A DNA stretch of 64,000 bases from Curvibacter sp. GWA2_64_110 (lineage in GTDB: Bacteria; Pseudomonadota; Gammaproteobacteria; Burkholderiales; Burkholderiaceae_C): contig MGPC01000003.1 of NCBI GenBank assembly GCA_001797315.1, forward strand, positions 1 through 64,000, read 5' to 3'. The notes beneath the pieces were generated by a model. It searched no databases, was not told the DNA's origin, and worked only from the letters and a program-made list of their open reading frames with translations. Positions 16,808-24,383 of the stretch are shown one piece after another. Both the position numbers and the translations under genes were made by a program. Each line of letters begins with the position of its first letter. Within the stretch, counting starts at the first letter, position 1.

Positions 16808-18178
16808 GTGACGGATGGCACAGACGACACACTTGGAAGCATGCACTTGAATTTTCTGTCCTTTCTCAAAATGCCACCCGTCTCAGGTACGGATTCCGCC
16901 GCCTATCGCAAAGTGGCTCTGGCCGCCTGTTTTGGCACCTTCATCGAGTGGTACGACTTCCTGACCTTCGCGACACTGGCCGTCCATTTCGCCGTTCTGT
17001 TTTTCCCGGCCAATGACCCGGTGGCGGGACTGCTCTACAGCCTGGCCACGTTTGGTATGGGCATGGTGGTGCGGCCTTTGGGAGCCGCGCTGTTCGGTTC
17101 CTTCGGCGACCGCTATGGGCGCAGAAAGGTGTTCATCGCCACCATCGGCATCATGGGCGTCGCGACCTTTCTGGTGGGCTTGCTGCCGACCCATGCCCAG
17201 TGGGGATGGGCTGCCACCGGCATGCTGCTGGCCTTGCGGCTGATCCAGGGACTGGCCATGGGCGGAGAGATTGGCGGCGCCAATGTCTATCTGGCCGAAC
17301 ACGCCCCGGCCGAGCGCCGTGGCGCCCTGACCAGCGTGCTGCAATGGATGGGCGGGCTGGGCATTCTGGTCTCCACCTTGCAGCTCGTGCTGCTGCAGAC
17401 CTGGCTGAGCGAGGCGGATTTCAAGGCCTGGGGCTGGCGCATCCCCTTTCTGCTTTCGGCCCTGTTGTTGCTCGCCAGCGTGAAGGTGCGGCTGGCCTTG
17501 CATGAATCCCCGGTGTTCACCGAACTGAGCCGCCAGAACAACACGGCCAAGACCCCGCTGCTCGACTGCCTGCGTGACCGGCAGACACTGGGGCGCATGG
17601 CCCTGCTGTTCTTCTGCATCTCGGCCGGCGGTGGCCTGTTGTTCTTCTGCTCCCAGGTCTATGCATCGGTCTATCTCAAGACTGTGGTGAAGATGGACCC
17701 GGTGCGGGTCGGCTGGGTGACACTGGCTGCCACCCTGTGCCTGTTTCCGCTCACCTATGTATGCGGAGCGCTATCGGACCGGCTGGGCCGCCGGCCCGTG
17801 GTGCTGGCCGGACTGTTGCTGGGCGCCGCCTCGATCCTGCCGGTGTACGCCGGGCTGCAGCAGTTTGCCCAGCAACCCTGGCTGATCTTTGTCCTGTTGC
17901 TGATCCCGGTGCTGGCGGTGGCCCTGGTGACAGGGCCCCAGACCGCCTTGCTGTCCGAACTGTTCCCGGCCCGCACGCGCTATACCGCCGTGGGCTTGCC
18001 GCACAACCTGGCGGCCGGCTGGATCGGCGGCCTCTCGCCCTACATGGTGACGCTGATTGCCGAGAAGTCCGGCAGTCCCCTGGTGGGCCTGGGCTATCCG
18101 GCTGCGTTGCTGCTGATTGCCCTGGTGGTCGGCTATTTTTTCCTGCCGGAAACGCGCGGCGCCGATCTCAACGCCTGA
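16808..18178 (+). CDS. MFS transporter, metabolite:H+ symporter (MHS/ProP-like) family
   Basis: The 456-residue protein starts its first membrane segment with ACFGTFIEWYDFLTFATLAV, the MHS-family signature, and continues with RPLGAALFGSFGDRYGRRKV, the conserved loop 2-3 motif. GLAMGGEIGGANVYLAEHAP (TM5 region) is also diagnostic. Twelve membrane spans are expected. Characterised relatives carry dicarboxylates, citrate, shikimate, proline or betaine with protons. The start could be 16808 or the ATG at 16841. It is divergent from the M20 peptidase and has no catabolic neighbour that would name the substrate. Confidence 0.88.
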   Translation: MTDGTDDTLGSMHLNFLSFLKMPPVSGTDSAAYRKVALAACFGTFIEWYDFLTFATLAVHFAVLFFPANDPVAGLLYSLATFGMGMVVRPLGAALFGSFGDRYGRRKVFIATIGIMGVATFLVGLLPTHAQWGWAATGMLLALRLIQGLAMGGEIGGANVYLAEHAPAERRGALTSVLQWMGGLGILVSTLQLVLLQTWLSEADFKAWGWRIPFLLSALLLLASVKVRLALHESPVFTELSRQNNTAKTPLLDCLRDRQTLGRMALLFFCISAGGGLLFFCSQVYASVYLKTVVKMDPVRVGWVTLAATLCLFPLTYVCGALSDRLGRRPVVLAGLLLGAASILPVYAGLQQFAQQPWLIFVLLLIPVLAVALVTGPQTALLSELFPARTRYTAVGLPHNLAAGWIGGLSPYMVTLIAEKSGSPLVGLGYPAALLLIALVVGYFFLPETRGADLNA

Positions 18179-18251
18179 ACGCCGCGCCTCACAACACCTT
18201 ATCCATGGCGCCGCGCGCCACCCGCAGCCGATGAAGCGCGAGTTGCAAAAC

Positions 18252-18337
18252 CAGGGCACCCGCGGAACTGGCTTGGCCAGGCCGCTAGGTGCGCCCCCCT
18301 CAAGGGGGGAGCGGCGCAGCCGCTCGGGGGGTGCTTC
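18252..18337 (-). repeat. GC-rich intergenic repeat, copy C (inverted)
   Basis: Read on the minus strand, this stretch gives a C-rich start, GAGCGGCTGCGCCGCTC hairpin, a C run and G run, then GCGCACCTAGCGGCCTGGC, AAGCCAG and TTCCGCGGGTGCCC. It follows the same block order as copy A at 6298-6400. It lies between the convergent MFS and metW genes and contains strong hairpins that could also end transcription. Confidence 0.6.
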
Positions 18338-18340
18338 GTT

Positions 18341-18922
18341 TCAGCGCGAGAACTTGAGCACCGCCGTGCTGGCCAGCAGATTGGGCGCAAAGCGCACGGT
18401 GCGGCCGTTGTGGATGCCGAAGCTGTCAAGAATCTTGAGGCCGTTGCGCTGCGCCAGCACCTCCAGATCCGCCTGGGTGCCGACGCGGATGTTGGGCGTG
18501 TCGTACCACTGGTAGGGCAGGCGGCGCGTCACCGGCATGCGGCCGCGCAGCACGCTCAGGCGATTCGGCCAGTGGGCAAAGTTGGGAAAGGCCACGATGC
18601 CGGTGCGTCCCACGCGCGCCGTTTCGCGCAGCACCACCTCGGCATTGCGCAAGTGCTGCAGCGTGTCGATCTGCAGCACCACGTCGAAGCTCTGGTCGCC
18701 GAACATCGACAGCCCCTCGTCGAGGTTGAGCTGGATCACGTTGACGCCGCGCTGCACGCAGGCCAGGACATTGGCGTCATCGATCTCGATGCCGTAGCCG
18801 CTGCAACCGCGCTCGGTCTGCAAATGCGCCAGCAAGGCACCGTCGCCGCAACCGAGGTCCAGCACACGCGCGCCTTGCGGCACGAGGCGGGCAATCGCTT
18901 CCAGCGTACTGTGCTCGCTCAT
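18341..18922 (-). CDS. metW: Methionine biosynthesis protein MetW
   Basis: MetW is a class I SAM-methyltransferase-fold protein that works with MetX in activating homoserine for methionine synthesis; where studied it is needed for full MetX activity. The 193-residue product has motif [16 protein letters not shown] (about 20-34) and the family blocks [22 protein letters not shown] and [14 protein letters not shown]. Its ATG overlaps the metX stop (ATGA), as usual for this pair, so translation is coupled. Control comes from the SAM-II riboswitch before metX. Confidence 0.94.
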   Translation of the reverse strand: MSEHSTLEAIARLVPQGARVLDLGCGDGALLAHLQTERGCSGYGIEIDDANVLACVQRGVNVIQLNLDEGLSMFGDQSFDVVLQIDTLQHLRNAEVVLRETARVGRTGIVAFPNFAHWPNRLSVLRGRMPVTRRLPYQWYDTPNIRVGTQADLEVLAQRNGLKILDSFGIHNGRTVRFAPNLLASTAVLKFSR

Positions 18923-20064
18923 GCCAGGAACTCCTTTGAAATGCTATCAAAATAGGAGCTGACCACGCCCATATAACGGGGGTCATCGAGCAAAAAGGCA
19001 TCATGCCCGTGCGGCGCATCGATCTCGGCGTAGCTGACATCACGCCGGTTGTCGAGCAGGGCCTTGACGATCTCGCGGCTGCGCTGGGGCGAGAAACGCC
19101 AGTCGGTGCTGAAACTCACCAGCAGGAACTTGCACTGCGCCACCGCCAGTGCCCGGCTCAAATCGCCGCCAAAAGCACGGGCCGGATCGAAGTAATCCAG
19201 CGCGCGCGTGATCAGCAGGTAGGTGTTGGCGTCGAAGTATTCGCTGAACTTGTCGCCCTGGTAACGCAGGTAGCTCTCGATCTGGAACTCGATATCCTGC
19301 GTGGTGTACTGATAACCTTCGCGCACCGCGCCGCCGACGGCGCTTCGGAGTTCGCGTCCGAACTTTTCGTTCATGACGTCGTCGCTGAGGTAGGTGATGT
19401 GGCCGATCATGCGCGCAATGCGCAGGCCGCGCTTCGGAATGACGCCATGTTCGTAGAAATGGCCGCCATGGAAATCCGGGTCGGTCACGATGGCGCGGCG
19501 CGCCACTTCGTTGAAGGCGATGTTCTCGGCATTCAGGTTGGGCGCACTCGCCACCACCACGGCATGGCGCACGCGCTGCGGGTACTGCAGTGGCCACGAC
19601 AGCGCCTGCATGCCGCCCAGGCTGCCGCCCATGACGGCCGCCAGGGTCTGGATGCCCAGGCCATCGAGCAGGCGGGCCTGGGCGTTGACCCAGTCCTCCA
19701 CCGTGACCACCGGAAAGTCGGCACCGTAAACCTTGCCGGTCTCCGGGTTGACGTGCATCGGGCCGGTGGAGCCGAAGCAGGAGCCGAGGTTGTTGACGCC
19801 GATGACGAAGAACTTGTTGGTGTCAACCGGCTTGCCCGGGCCGATCATGTTGTCCCACCAGCCCTCGCTCTTGTCCTGGCCTTCGTAGACACCGGCCACG
19901 TGGTGCGAGGCGTTGAGCGCGTGGCAGATCAGCACTGCGTTGGATTTGTCGGCATTGAGCGTGCCGTAGGTCTCGTAGCTCAGCGAGTAGCCGCGAATCG
20001 ACGCGCCACTCTGCAGAGGCAGGACGGCGTCGAAATGCATCGACTGGGGCTTGGCTATCAACAT
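18919..20064 (-). CDS. metX: Homoserine O-acyltransferase MetX
   Basis: MetX transfers an acetyl or succinyl group to homoserine, the entry step to methionine. The 381-residue protein is an alpha/beta hydrolase-type acyltransferase with nucleophile S148 in [13 protein letters not shown], an Asp in STDWRFSP and a His in [22 protein letters not shown] and [15 protein letters not shown] are family signatures. I start at the ATG at 20064; an in-frame TTG lies five codons earlier and an ATG at 20040. The acyl donor cannot be decided by eye, since many betaproteobacterial MetX enzymes use succinyl-CoA. The C-terminal [13 protein letters not shown] is written by an AT-rich stretch that resembles a dispersed repeat. 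metW follows with overlap. Confidence 0.94.
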   Translation of the reverse strand: MLIAKPQSMHFDAVLPLQSGASIRGYSLSYETYGTLNADKSNAVLICHALNASHHVAGVYEGQDKSEGWWDNMIGPGKPVDTNKFFVIGVNNLGSCFGSTGPMHVNPETGKVYGADFPVVTVEDWVNAQARLLDGLGIQTLAAVMGGSLGGMQALSWPLQYPQRVRHAVVVASAPNLNAENIAFNEVARRAIVTDPDFHGGHFYEHGVIPKRGLRIARMIGHITYLSDDVMNEKFGRELRSAVGGAVREGYQYTTQDIEFQIESYLRYQGDKFSEYFDANTYLLITRALDYFDPARAFGGDLSRALAVAQCKFLLVSFSTDWRFSPQRSREIVKALLDNRRDVSYAEIDAPHGHDAFLLDDPRYMGVVSSYFDSISKEFLA

Positions 20065-20077
20065 GACTCGGTGCTTC

Positions 20078-20117
20078 AAAAAACAAAACCCGGCATAGCT
20101 TCAGCTCGGCCGGGTTT
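20078..20117 (-). terminator. Intrinsic terminator of the metX leader (riboswitch expression platform)
   Basis: On the minus strand, AAACCCGGC (from 20117 to 20109) pairs perfectly with GCCGGGTTT (20094 to 20086), and TTTTGTTTTTT-like sequence follows. It lies between the SAM-II aptamer and the metX start, in the right place to end transcription when SAM is bound. Confidence 0.85.
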
Positions 20118-20133
20118 CAGATGAACGAAACAC

Positions 20134-20206
20134 TTGCCTCTTTAGCTGAACTTCGGAACTCCAGGGTTCCGGCGCCCGCAATCGGGTTCAAATCGGCGCT
20201 GAGGTT
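20134..20206 (-). ncRNA. SAM-II (SAM-alpha) riboswitch aptamer upstream of metX-metW
   Basis: On the minus strand the leader carries the SAM-II consensus in order: P1 arm GCGCC, then GATTTGAACCCGATTGCGG, the complementary P1 arm GGCGC, a variable linker folded as its own hairpin (GGAAC..GTTCC), and the pseudoknot strand AGCTAAAGAGG. SAM-II switches bind S-adenosylmethionine and lower expression of methionine genes. The downstream gene is metX and a terminator follows, both as expected. The extra linker hairpin makes this aptamer somewhat longer than the minimal form. Identification is by motif recognition. Confidence 0.88.
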
Positions 20207-20208
20207 AG

Positions 20209-20214
20209 TATAAG
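20209..20214 (-). promoter_or_regulatory. Candidate -10 of the metX promoter
   Basis: On the minus strand TATACT stands 3-8 nt before the SAM-II aptamer. No good -35 is seen at 16-18 bp; the best candidate is TCGAAC. The same short gap also has to hold the promoter of the divergent transporter gene. Confidence 0.45.
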
Positions 20215-20248
20215 TCCAAGTCTTCACTGTTCGATACCGGAGTTGCCC

Positions 20249-21082
20249 ATGTCCGCCCCTTCCGAGCTGTATGGATCCGACGCCTACGCCCCGAGCGAAA
20301 TCGCCCAGCGCATCGAATCGGTCGGCGTCACCAAGGCACGGTTGGCCACCTTGCCGCTGCTCATGCTCGGCCTCCTGGCGGGCGCCTTCATCGGCCTGGG
20401 AGCGATGCTGTTCGTACTCGTCAAATCGGATGCCTCCCTCGGCTTTGCCGCCAGCGCCATCCTGGGCGGCCTGGTGTTCTCCCTGGGCCTGCTGCTGGTG
20501 GTGGTAGCCGGCGCCGAACTGTTTACCGGCAACAACCTGCTGGCCATGGCCTGGGCCGATGGCCGCATCAGCAGTGCCGAGTTGCTGCGCAATTGGGTGC
20601 TGGTATGTCTTGCCAATTTCTGCGGCGCCGCGGGGCTGGCCGTGCTGGTATTTGCCAGCGGTCACACCGATCTGAATGACGGTGCCATCGGCCAGCACGT
20701 GGTGAAAATCGCACTGGCCAAACAGGAGCTGCCGCTTTGGCAGGCCTTTTTCCGCGGCGTGCTGTGCAATGTGCTGGTGTGCATGGCGGTGTGGATGGCC
20801 ATGGCCGGGCGCAGCGTGGTGGACAAGACGGTCGCCGTCATTCCGCCCACCATGGCCTTCGTGGCGGCCGGTTTCGAACACAGCATCGCCAACATGTACC
20901 TGATGCCCCTGGCCATGCTCTTGCAACACTTCGGCCCGGCCAGCCTGGCGGCCACCACCCCCGTCACCTGGAGCGGCCTGCTGGGCAACCTGCTGCCGGT
21001 CATTGCCGGCAACCTGGTCGGCGGCAGCGTGCTGGTCGGGCTGACCTACTACGTCATCTACGGCCGCAAGCCGCGCGCCTGA
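20249..21082 (+). CDS. Formate/nitrite transporter family protein (FocA/NirC)
   Basis: The 277-residue membrane protein matches the pentameric FNT channel family: the N-terminal SEIAQRIESVGVTKA, then six membrane helices with GAELFTGNNLLAMAW (the P[G/A]ELFTGN block) and AAGFEHSIANMYLMPLAM (the conserved H/N channel region). Such proteins pass formate, nitrite or hydrosulfide. No formate or nitrite enzyme lies beside it, so the substrate is open. The ATG at 20249 is preferred over a TTG two codons earlier. It is divergent from the riboswitch-controlled metX operon, with about 40 bp between the putative metX -10 and this ATG. Confidence 0.88.
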   Translation: MSAPSELYGSDAYAPSEIAQRIESVGVTKARLATLPLLMLGLLAGAFIGLGAMLFVLVKSDASLGFAASAILGGLVFSLGLLLVVVAGAELFTGNNLLAMAWADGRISSAELLRNWVLVCLANFCGAAGLAVLVFASGHTDLNDGAIGQHVVKIALAKQELPLWQAFFRGVLCNVLVCMAVWMAMAGRSVVDKTVAVIPPTMAFVAAGFEHSIANMYLMPLAMLLQHFGPASLAATTPVTWSGLLGNLLPVIAGNLVGGSVLVGLTYYVIYGRKPRA

Positions 21083-21104
21083 GACCCCGCCGACAAGTCC
21101 CCCC

Positions 21105-21671
21105 TCAGTCCCAACCGAGCAGGGCCAGCAGACCGAGCACGGCAAAGATGGCGGCCGACACCACGTGCACCAGCCGGATCGGCACCCGGCGCGTGATGCG
21201 CTCCCCCAGCCAGACCACCGGCGCATTCGCCAGCATCATGCCCAGCGTGGTGCCCGCCACCACCCAGACGTAAGCCTGGTACTGCGCCGCCAGCATGACG
21301 GTGGCGATTTGTGTCTTGTCGCCCATTTCCGCCAGAAAAAAGGCGATCACTGTCGTGCCGAACACGCCCAAGCGAGGCGGCTGGCCGGTCTCGCCGTTAT
21401 CGTCCATCCGGTCGGGAATCAGCATCCAGGCCGCCATCGCGAGGAACGAGATGCCCAGCACCCAGCGCAGCACCGCCGGCCCCAGCAGCGCGGTCACCCA
21501 GACGCCGGCAGCGCCAGCCAGCGCATGGTTGGCCAGGGTCGCGGCCAAAATGCCCAGCACGATCGGCCAGGGCTTGCGAAACCGGACCGCGAGAATCAGG
21601 GCCAGCAACTGGGTCTTGTCACCCATTTCCGCCAGCGTAACGATACCGGTCGAGACGAGAAAAGCTTCCAT
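21105..21671 (-). CDS. GDT1/TMEM165 (UPF0016) family membrane exporter
   Basis: The 188-residue protein is two tandem repeats of three membrane helices, each with the family signature EMGDKTQ (about residues 15-21 and 116-122), the cation-binding motif of the UPF0016 family. Bacterial relatives such as MneA export Mn2+; eukaryotic ones move Mn2+/Ca2+. I start at the ATG at 21671 (MEAFLVSTG), since the signature repeat begins right after it; the open frame continues 38 codons upstream in sequence that is not family-like. I looked for a manganese riboswitch in front and did not see one. The gene converges with the FNT gene and is divergent from amtB. Confidence 0.88.
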   Translation of the reverse strand: MEAFLVSTGIVTLAEMGDKTQLLALILAVRFRKPWPIVLGILAATLANHALAGAAGVWVTALLGPAVLRWVLGISFLAMAAWMLIPDRMDDNGETGQPPRLGVFGTTVIAFFLAEMGDKTQIATVMLAAQYQAYVWVVAGTTLGMMLANAPVVWLGERITRRVPIRLVHVVSAAIFAVLGLLALLGWD

Positions 21672-21747
21672 CGCTTGATGGTACCCGCCCTGGCCCCCAC
21701 CTTTTTCGCTCATTCTGGTGCACAAACCGCACAACCATGGAGCACTC

Positions 21748-21763
21748 TGGCCCGAATTTTGCT
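21748..21763 (+). promoter_or_regulatory. Sigma-54 promoter for amtB
   Basis: TGGCCCG-N4-TTGCT matches the sigma-54 consensus TGGCACG-N4-TTGCW: GG at 21749-21750 and GC at 21761-21762 are separated by exactly 10 bp. It lies 72 bp before the amtB ATG. Nitrogen genes of this kind are normally NtrC-activated. A GGTGCA half-site occurs upstream at about 21717, but no full NtrC dyad was recognised. Confidence 0.8.
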
Positions 21764-21768
21764 TTATC

Positions 21769-21805
21769 TTGGTGCGTTTCGACAAAAGTCAAAATTTCGC
21801 ACCAA
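21769..21805 (+). repeat. Hairpin in the amtB 5' leader
   Basis: TTGGTGCG (21769-21776) is complementary to CGCACCAA (21798-21805), with an inner GAC-AAAA-GTC. The predicted sigma-54 start site falls at its left arm, so it is either an RNA leader hairpin or a protein-binding dyad. Confidence 0.5.
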
Positions 21806-21834
21806 TACAAAGCATTTCACCCAAAGAGGTTCTT

Positions 21835-23037
21835 ATGGAAGCACTAAAACAGGGCGCCGATGCCCTGTTCATCCTGCTCGGCGCTGTCATGGTTCTGGCC
21901 ATGCATGCCGGTTTCGCATTTCTCGAACTCGGCACTGTGCGCCGCAAAAATCAGGTCAATGCGCTGGTCAAGATCCTGGTGGACTTCTCCGTTTCTACCG
22001 TGGCTTATTTTCTGGTCGGCTACGCGGTGGCCTATGGCACCAACTTCTTCATCGGCGCCGAACAGCTGGCCGCCAGGAATGGCTATGAACTGGTCAAGTT
22101 CTTCTTCCTGCTGACCTTCGCCGCCGCCATTCCCGCCATCATCTCCGGCGGCATTGCCGAGCGCGCCAAGTTCTGGCCGCAACTGATCGCCACCGCCGTC
22201 ATCGTCGGCTTCGTCTACCCCTTCTTCGAAGGCATCGCCTGGAACCAGCATTTCGGCATCCAAGCCTGGATCAAAGCCAGCACCGGCGAGGAGTTCCACG
22301 ACTTTGCCGGCAGCGTGGTGGTGCATGCCGTCGGCGGCTGGATCGCCCTGCCGGCCGTTCTGCTGTTGGGAGCACGCTACAACCGCTACCGCAAGGACGG
22401 CGCCATGTCGGCCCATCCACCGTCCAGCATTCCTTTTCTCGCGCTGGGTGCCTGGGTTCTGGTGGTGGGCTGGTTCGGCTTCAACGTCATGAGCGCGCAG
22501 ACGCTGGACAAGATCTCCGGCCTGGTGGCGGTGAACTCGCTGATGGCCATGGTGGGCGGCACGCTGGCCGCGCTGTTGCTGGGCAAGAACGACCCAGGCT
22601 TCGTGCACAACGGCCCGCTGGCCGGCCTGGTGGCGGTGTGTGCCGGCTCCGACCTGATGCACCCGCTGGGCGCGCTGGTGGTGGGCGGCATCGCGGGCGC
22701 CATCTTTGTCGTCATGTTCACGCTGACGCAGAACAAATGGAAGATCGACGACGTGCTGGGCGTGTGGCCGTTGCACGGCCTGTGCGGCACCTGGGGCGGC
22801 CTGGCCGCCGGCATCTTCGGCAGCAAGGCGCTCGGCGGGTTGGGTGGCATCTCTGTCAGCGGCCAGCTCATCGGCACGGCCATCGGCGTGGGCTGGGCAC
22901 TGATCGGCGGCTTTGTCGTCTACGGCGTGCTCAAGCTCACACTCGGCTTGCGCCTGAGCCAGGAGGAGGAGTTCGATGGTGCCGACCTGTCCATCCACAA
23001 AATCGGCGCGTCCCCGGACCGCGAGGCCAACTGGTAG
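21835..23037 (+). CDS. amtB: Ammonium transporter AmtB
   Basis: AmtB is the trimeric inner-membrane ammonium channel. The 400-residue protein has the usual 11-helix pattern and the pore twin histidines, seen in VVVHAVGGWIALPA and VWPLHGLCGTWGG. The N terminus MEALKQGADALFILLGAVMV runs straight into TM1 without an extra signal peptide. The ATG at 21835 has AGAGG about 6 bp upstream. No glnK (PII) gene adjoins it, whereas glnK-amtB is the common pair. A sigma-54 promoter and a leader hairpin precede it, pointing to nitrogen-limitation control. Confidence 0.93.
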   Translation: MEALKQGADALFILLGAVMVLAMHAGFAFLELGTVRRKNQVNALVKILVDFSVSTVAYFLVGYAVAYGTNFFIGAEQLAARNGYELVKFFFLLTFAAAIPAIISGGIAERAKFWPQLIATAVIVGFVYPFFEGIAWNQHFGIQAWIKASTGEEFHDFAGSVVVHAVGGWIALPAVLLLGARYNRYRKDGAMSAHPPSSIPFLALGAWVLVVGWFGFNVMSAQTLDKISGLVAVNSLMAMVGGTLAALLLGKNDPGFVHNGPLAGLVAVCAGSDLMHPLGALVVGGIAGAIFVVMFTLTQNKWKIDDVLGVWPLHGLCGTWGGLAAGIFGSKALGGLGGISVSGQLIGTAIGVGWALIGGFVVYGVLKLTLGLRLSQEEEFDGADLSIHKIGASPDREANW

Positions 23038-23121
23038 CGCGCATCATCCACCCAAAAACGACCGCCAGTTGTGGGTTTGCAGCCATATTTGATGGTTTGA
23101 GCGCATGGATTGGCGATTTAT

Positions 23122-23150
23122 TTGGGTATTTCCCTGGATTCGCGCATAAT
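23122..23150 (+). promoter_or_regulatory. Promoter of the first RRM gene
   Basis: TTGGGT (23122-23127) and CATAAT (23145-23150) are spaced by 17 bp. This would give a 5' leader of roughly 130 nt before the ATG at 23291, a length often seen for cold-inducible RNA-binding genes. Confidence 0.6.
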
Positions 23151-23290
23151 GAGTACGTACTGCTGTAAAACGGTGGTACTAATTTGCGGTGATTAAGTCG
23201 GTTTTGCGTCTGCTTTAAGTCTTCATTGGTTTGTTGCTCGCGGCTATCAGACTCCATCGCCTTACCTGAGTCTTTTTGAGGAGTCCTTTC

Positions 23291-23650
23291 ATGGGCAACA
23301 AACTTTATGTGGGCAACCTGCCCTATTCTTTCCGTGACGAAGATCTGCAACGGGCCTTCGGTCAGTTCGGCACCGTCACCAGCGCCAAGGTCATGATGGA
23401 ACGTGACACCGGCCGCTCCAAGGGCTTCGGCTTTGTCGAGATGGGCAGCGATGCCGAGGCGCAAGCCGCCATCAGCGGCCTGCATGGCCAGCAGCAAGGT
23501 GGCCGCGGTCTGGTGGTCAACGAAGCACGTCCGATGGAAGCCCGCCCCCCGCGCAGCGGCGGTTTCGGCGGTGGCAATGGCGGCGGCGGTTACGGTGGCG
23601 GCCGACGCGAAGGCGGCGGTGGTGGCTACGGCGGTGGCCGCAACTACTAA
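23291..23650 (+). CDS. Glycine-rich RRM RNA-binding protein, first copy
   Basis: The 119-residue protein is one RNA-recognition motif followed by a glycine/arginine-rich tail. RNP2 is KLYVGNLPYS (4-13) and RNP1 is SKGFGFVEM (43-51). The tail (about 89-119) is built from GGG, YGGG and RR units. Small RRM-Gly proteins of this type in bacteria bind RNA without strong sequence specificity and are often cold-induced. The ATG follows GAGGAGTCC. A very similar second copy lies 243 bp downstream with its own terminator, so this is a tandem duplication with separate transcripts. Confidence 0.9.
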   Translation: MGNKLYVGNLPYSFRDEDLQRAFGQFGTVTSAKVMMERDTGRSKGFGFVEMGSDAEAQAAISGLHGQQQGGRGLVVNEARPMEARPPRSGGFGGGNGGGGYGGGRREGGGGGYGGGRNY

Positions 23651-23673
23651 GCACACGATTCGCTTTTGAATCC

Positions 23674-23699
23674 AAAAAGGGCCCTGGTGGCCCTTTTTT
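23674..23699 (+). terminator. Terminator after the first RRM gene
   Basis: AAAAAGGGCC (23674-23683) pairs with GGCCCTTTTT (23689-23698) around a 5-nt loop, with the T run forming the 3' tail. The symmetric A/T flanks mean it could also act on the minus strand. Confidence 0.88.
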
Positions 23700-23893
23700 C
23701 ATGCCTGTTCCCGGTCAATGACCTAGCGGCAACCCCCTTGTGTGAAAAACATTTCTATGGCAAAAACCGAATCGCGGCGGCTGGGAGGCCGCCCACAGGA
23801 TTGCGGTGATCTGTCGAATTCGCATCGTTGACACGAATTGATTGCGTTTCAGGGACCCCATCGCTCGTTTTTTAGTTTTTCAGGAGTCCCTGC

Positions 23894-24322
23894 ATGGGCA
23901 ATAAACTTTACGTCGGCAACCTGCCGTATTCGGTACGAGACGACGATTTGCAGCAAGCCTTCGGCCAGTTCGGTACCGTGACCAGCGCCAAGGTCATGAT
24001 GGAACGCGACACCGGCCGCTCCAAGGGTTTCGGTTTTGTCGAGATGGGCAGCGATGCCGAGGCGCAAGCCGCCATCAATGGCATGAATGGCCAGCCGCTG
24101 AGCGGCCGCAGCCTGGTGGTCAACGAAGCGCGCCCGATGGAGCCGCGTCCCCCACGCAGCGGCGGTTACGGTGGTGGAAGTGGCGGCGGCGGCGGTTATG
24201 GCGGCGGCCGGCGTGAAGGGGGTGGCGGCTACGGCGGCGGCGGTGAAGGCGGTGGCGATGGCGGCTTCCGCAGCCCCTACGGCAACCCGCGCGGCGGTGG
24301 CGGTGGCCGGCGCGGCTACTGA
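23894..24322 (+). CDS. Glycine-rich RRM RNA-binding protein, second copy
   Basis: The 142-residue paralogue has the same RRM (KLYVGNLPYS, SKGFGFVEM) and a longer glycine-rich tail (about 89-142) ending GGGGGRRGY. The two RRM coding stretches are almost the same at the nucleotide level from the middle of the domain (TTCGGTACCGTGACCAGCGC onward), while the 3' parts and intergenic DNA have diverged. The RBS CAGGAGTCC mirrors that of the first copy. TTGACA at 23828 could be a -35, but no clear -10 follows. A terminator lies 32 bp after the stop. Confidence 0.9.
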   Translation: MGNKLYVGNLPYSVRDDDLQQAFGQFGTVTSAKVMMERDTGRSKGFGFVEMGSDAEAQAAINGMNGQPLSGRSLVVNEARPMEPRPPRSGGYGGGSGGGGGYGGGRREGGGGYGGGGEGGGDGGFRSPYGNPRGGGGGRRGY

Positions 24323-24354
24323 TTCGCCGTGTTTTGATACACCGCGGCTCCAGC

Positions 24355-24380
24355 AAGGCTCCTGCGGGAGCCTTTTGTTT
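24355..24380 (+). terminator. Terminator after the second RRM gene
   Basis: AAGGCTCC (24355-24362) pairs with GGAGCCTT (24367-24374) around TGCG, followed by TTGTTTTG. It lies in the convergent gap with the SDR gene. Confidence 0.82.
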
Positions 24381-24383
24381 TGC

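Noticed and set aside
21672-21747. Manganese (yybP-ykoY) riboswitch before the GDT1-type gene, or NtrC dyads before amtB.
   Set aside because: The conserved loop sequences of the riboswitch are not seen, and only a single GGTGCA half-site was found for NtrC.
23540-24310. Short tandem repeats in the RRM gene tails as a microsatellite or CRISPR-like array.
   Set aside because: They are irregular GGC/GGT codons for glycine within the coding frame, with no constant repeat-spacer structure.
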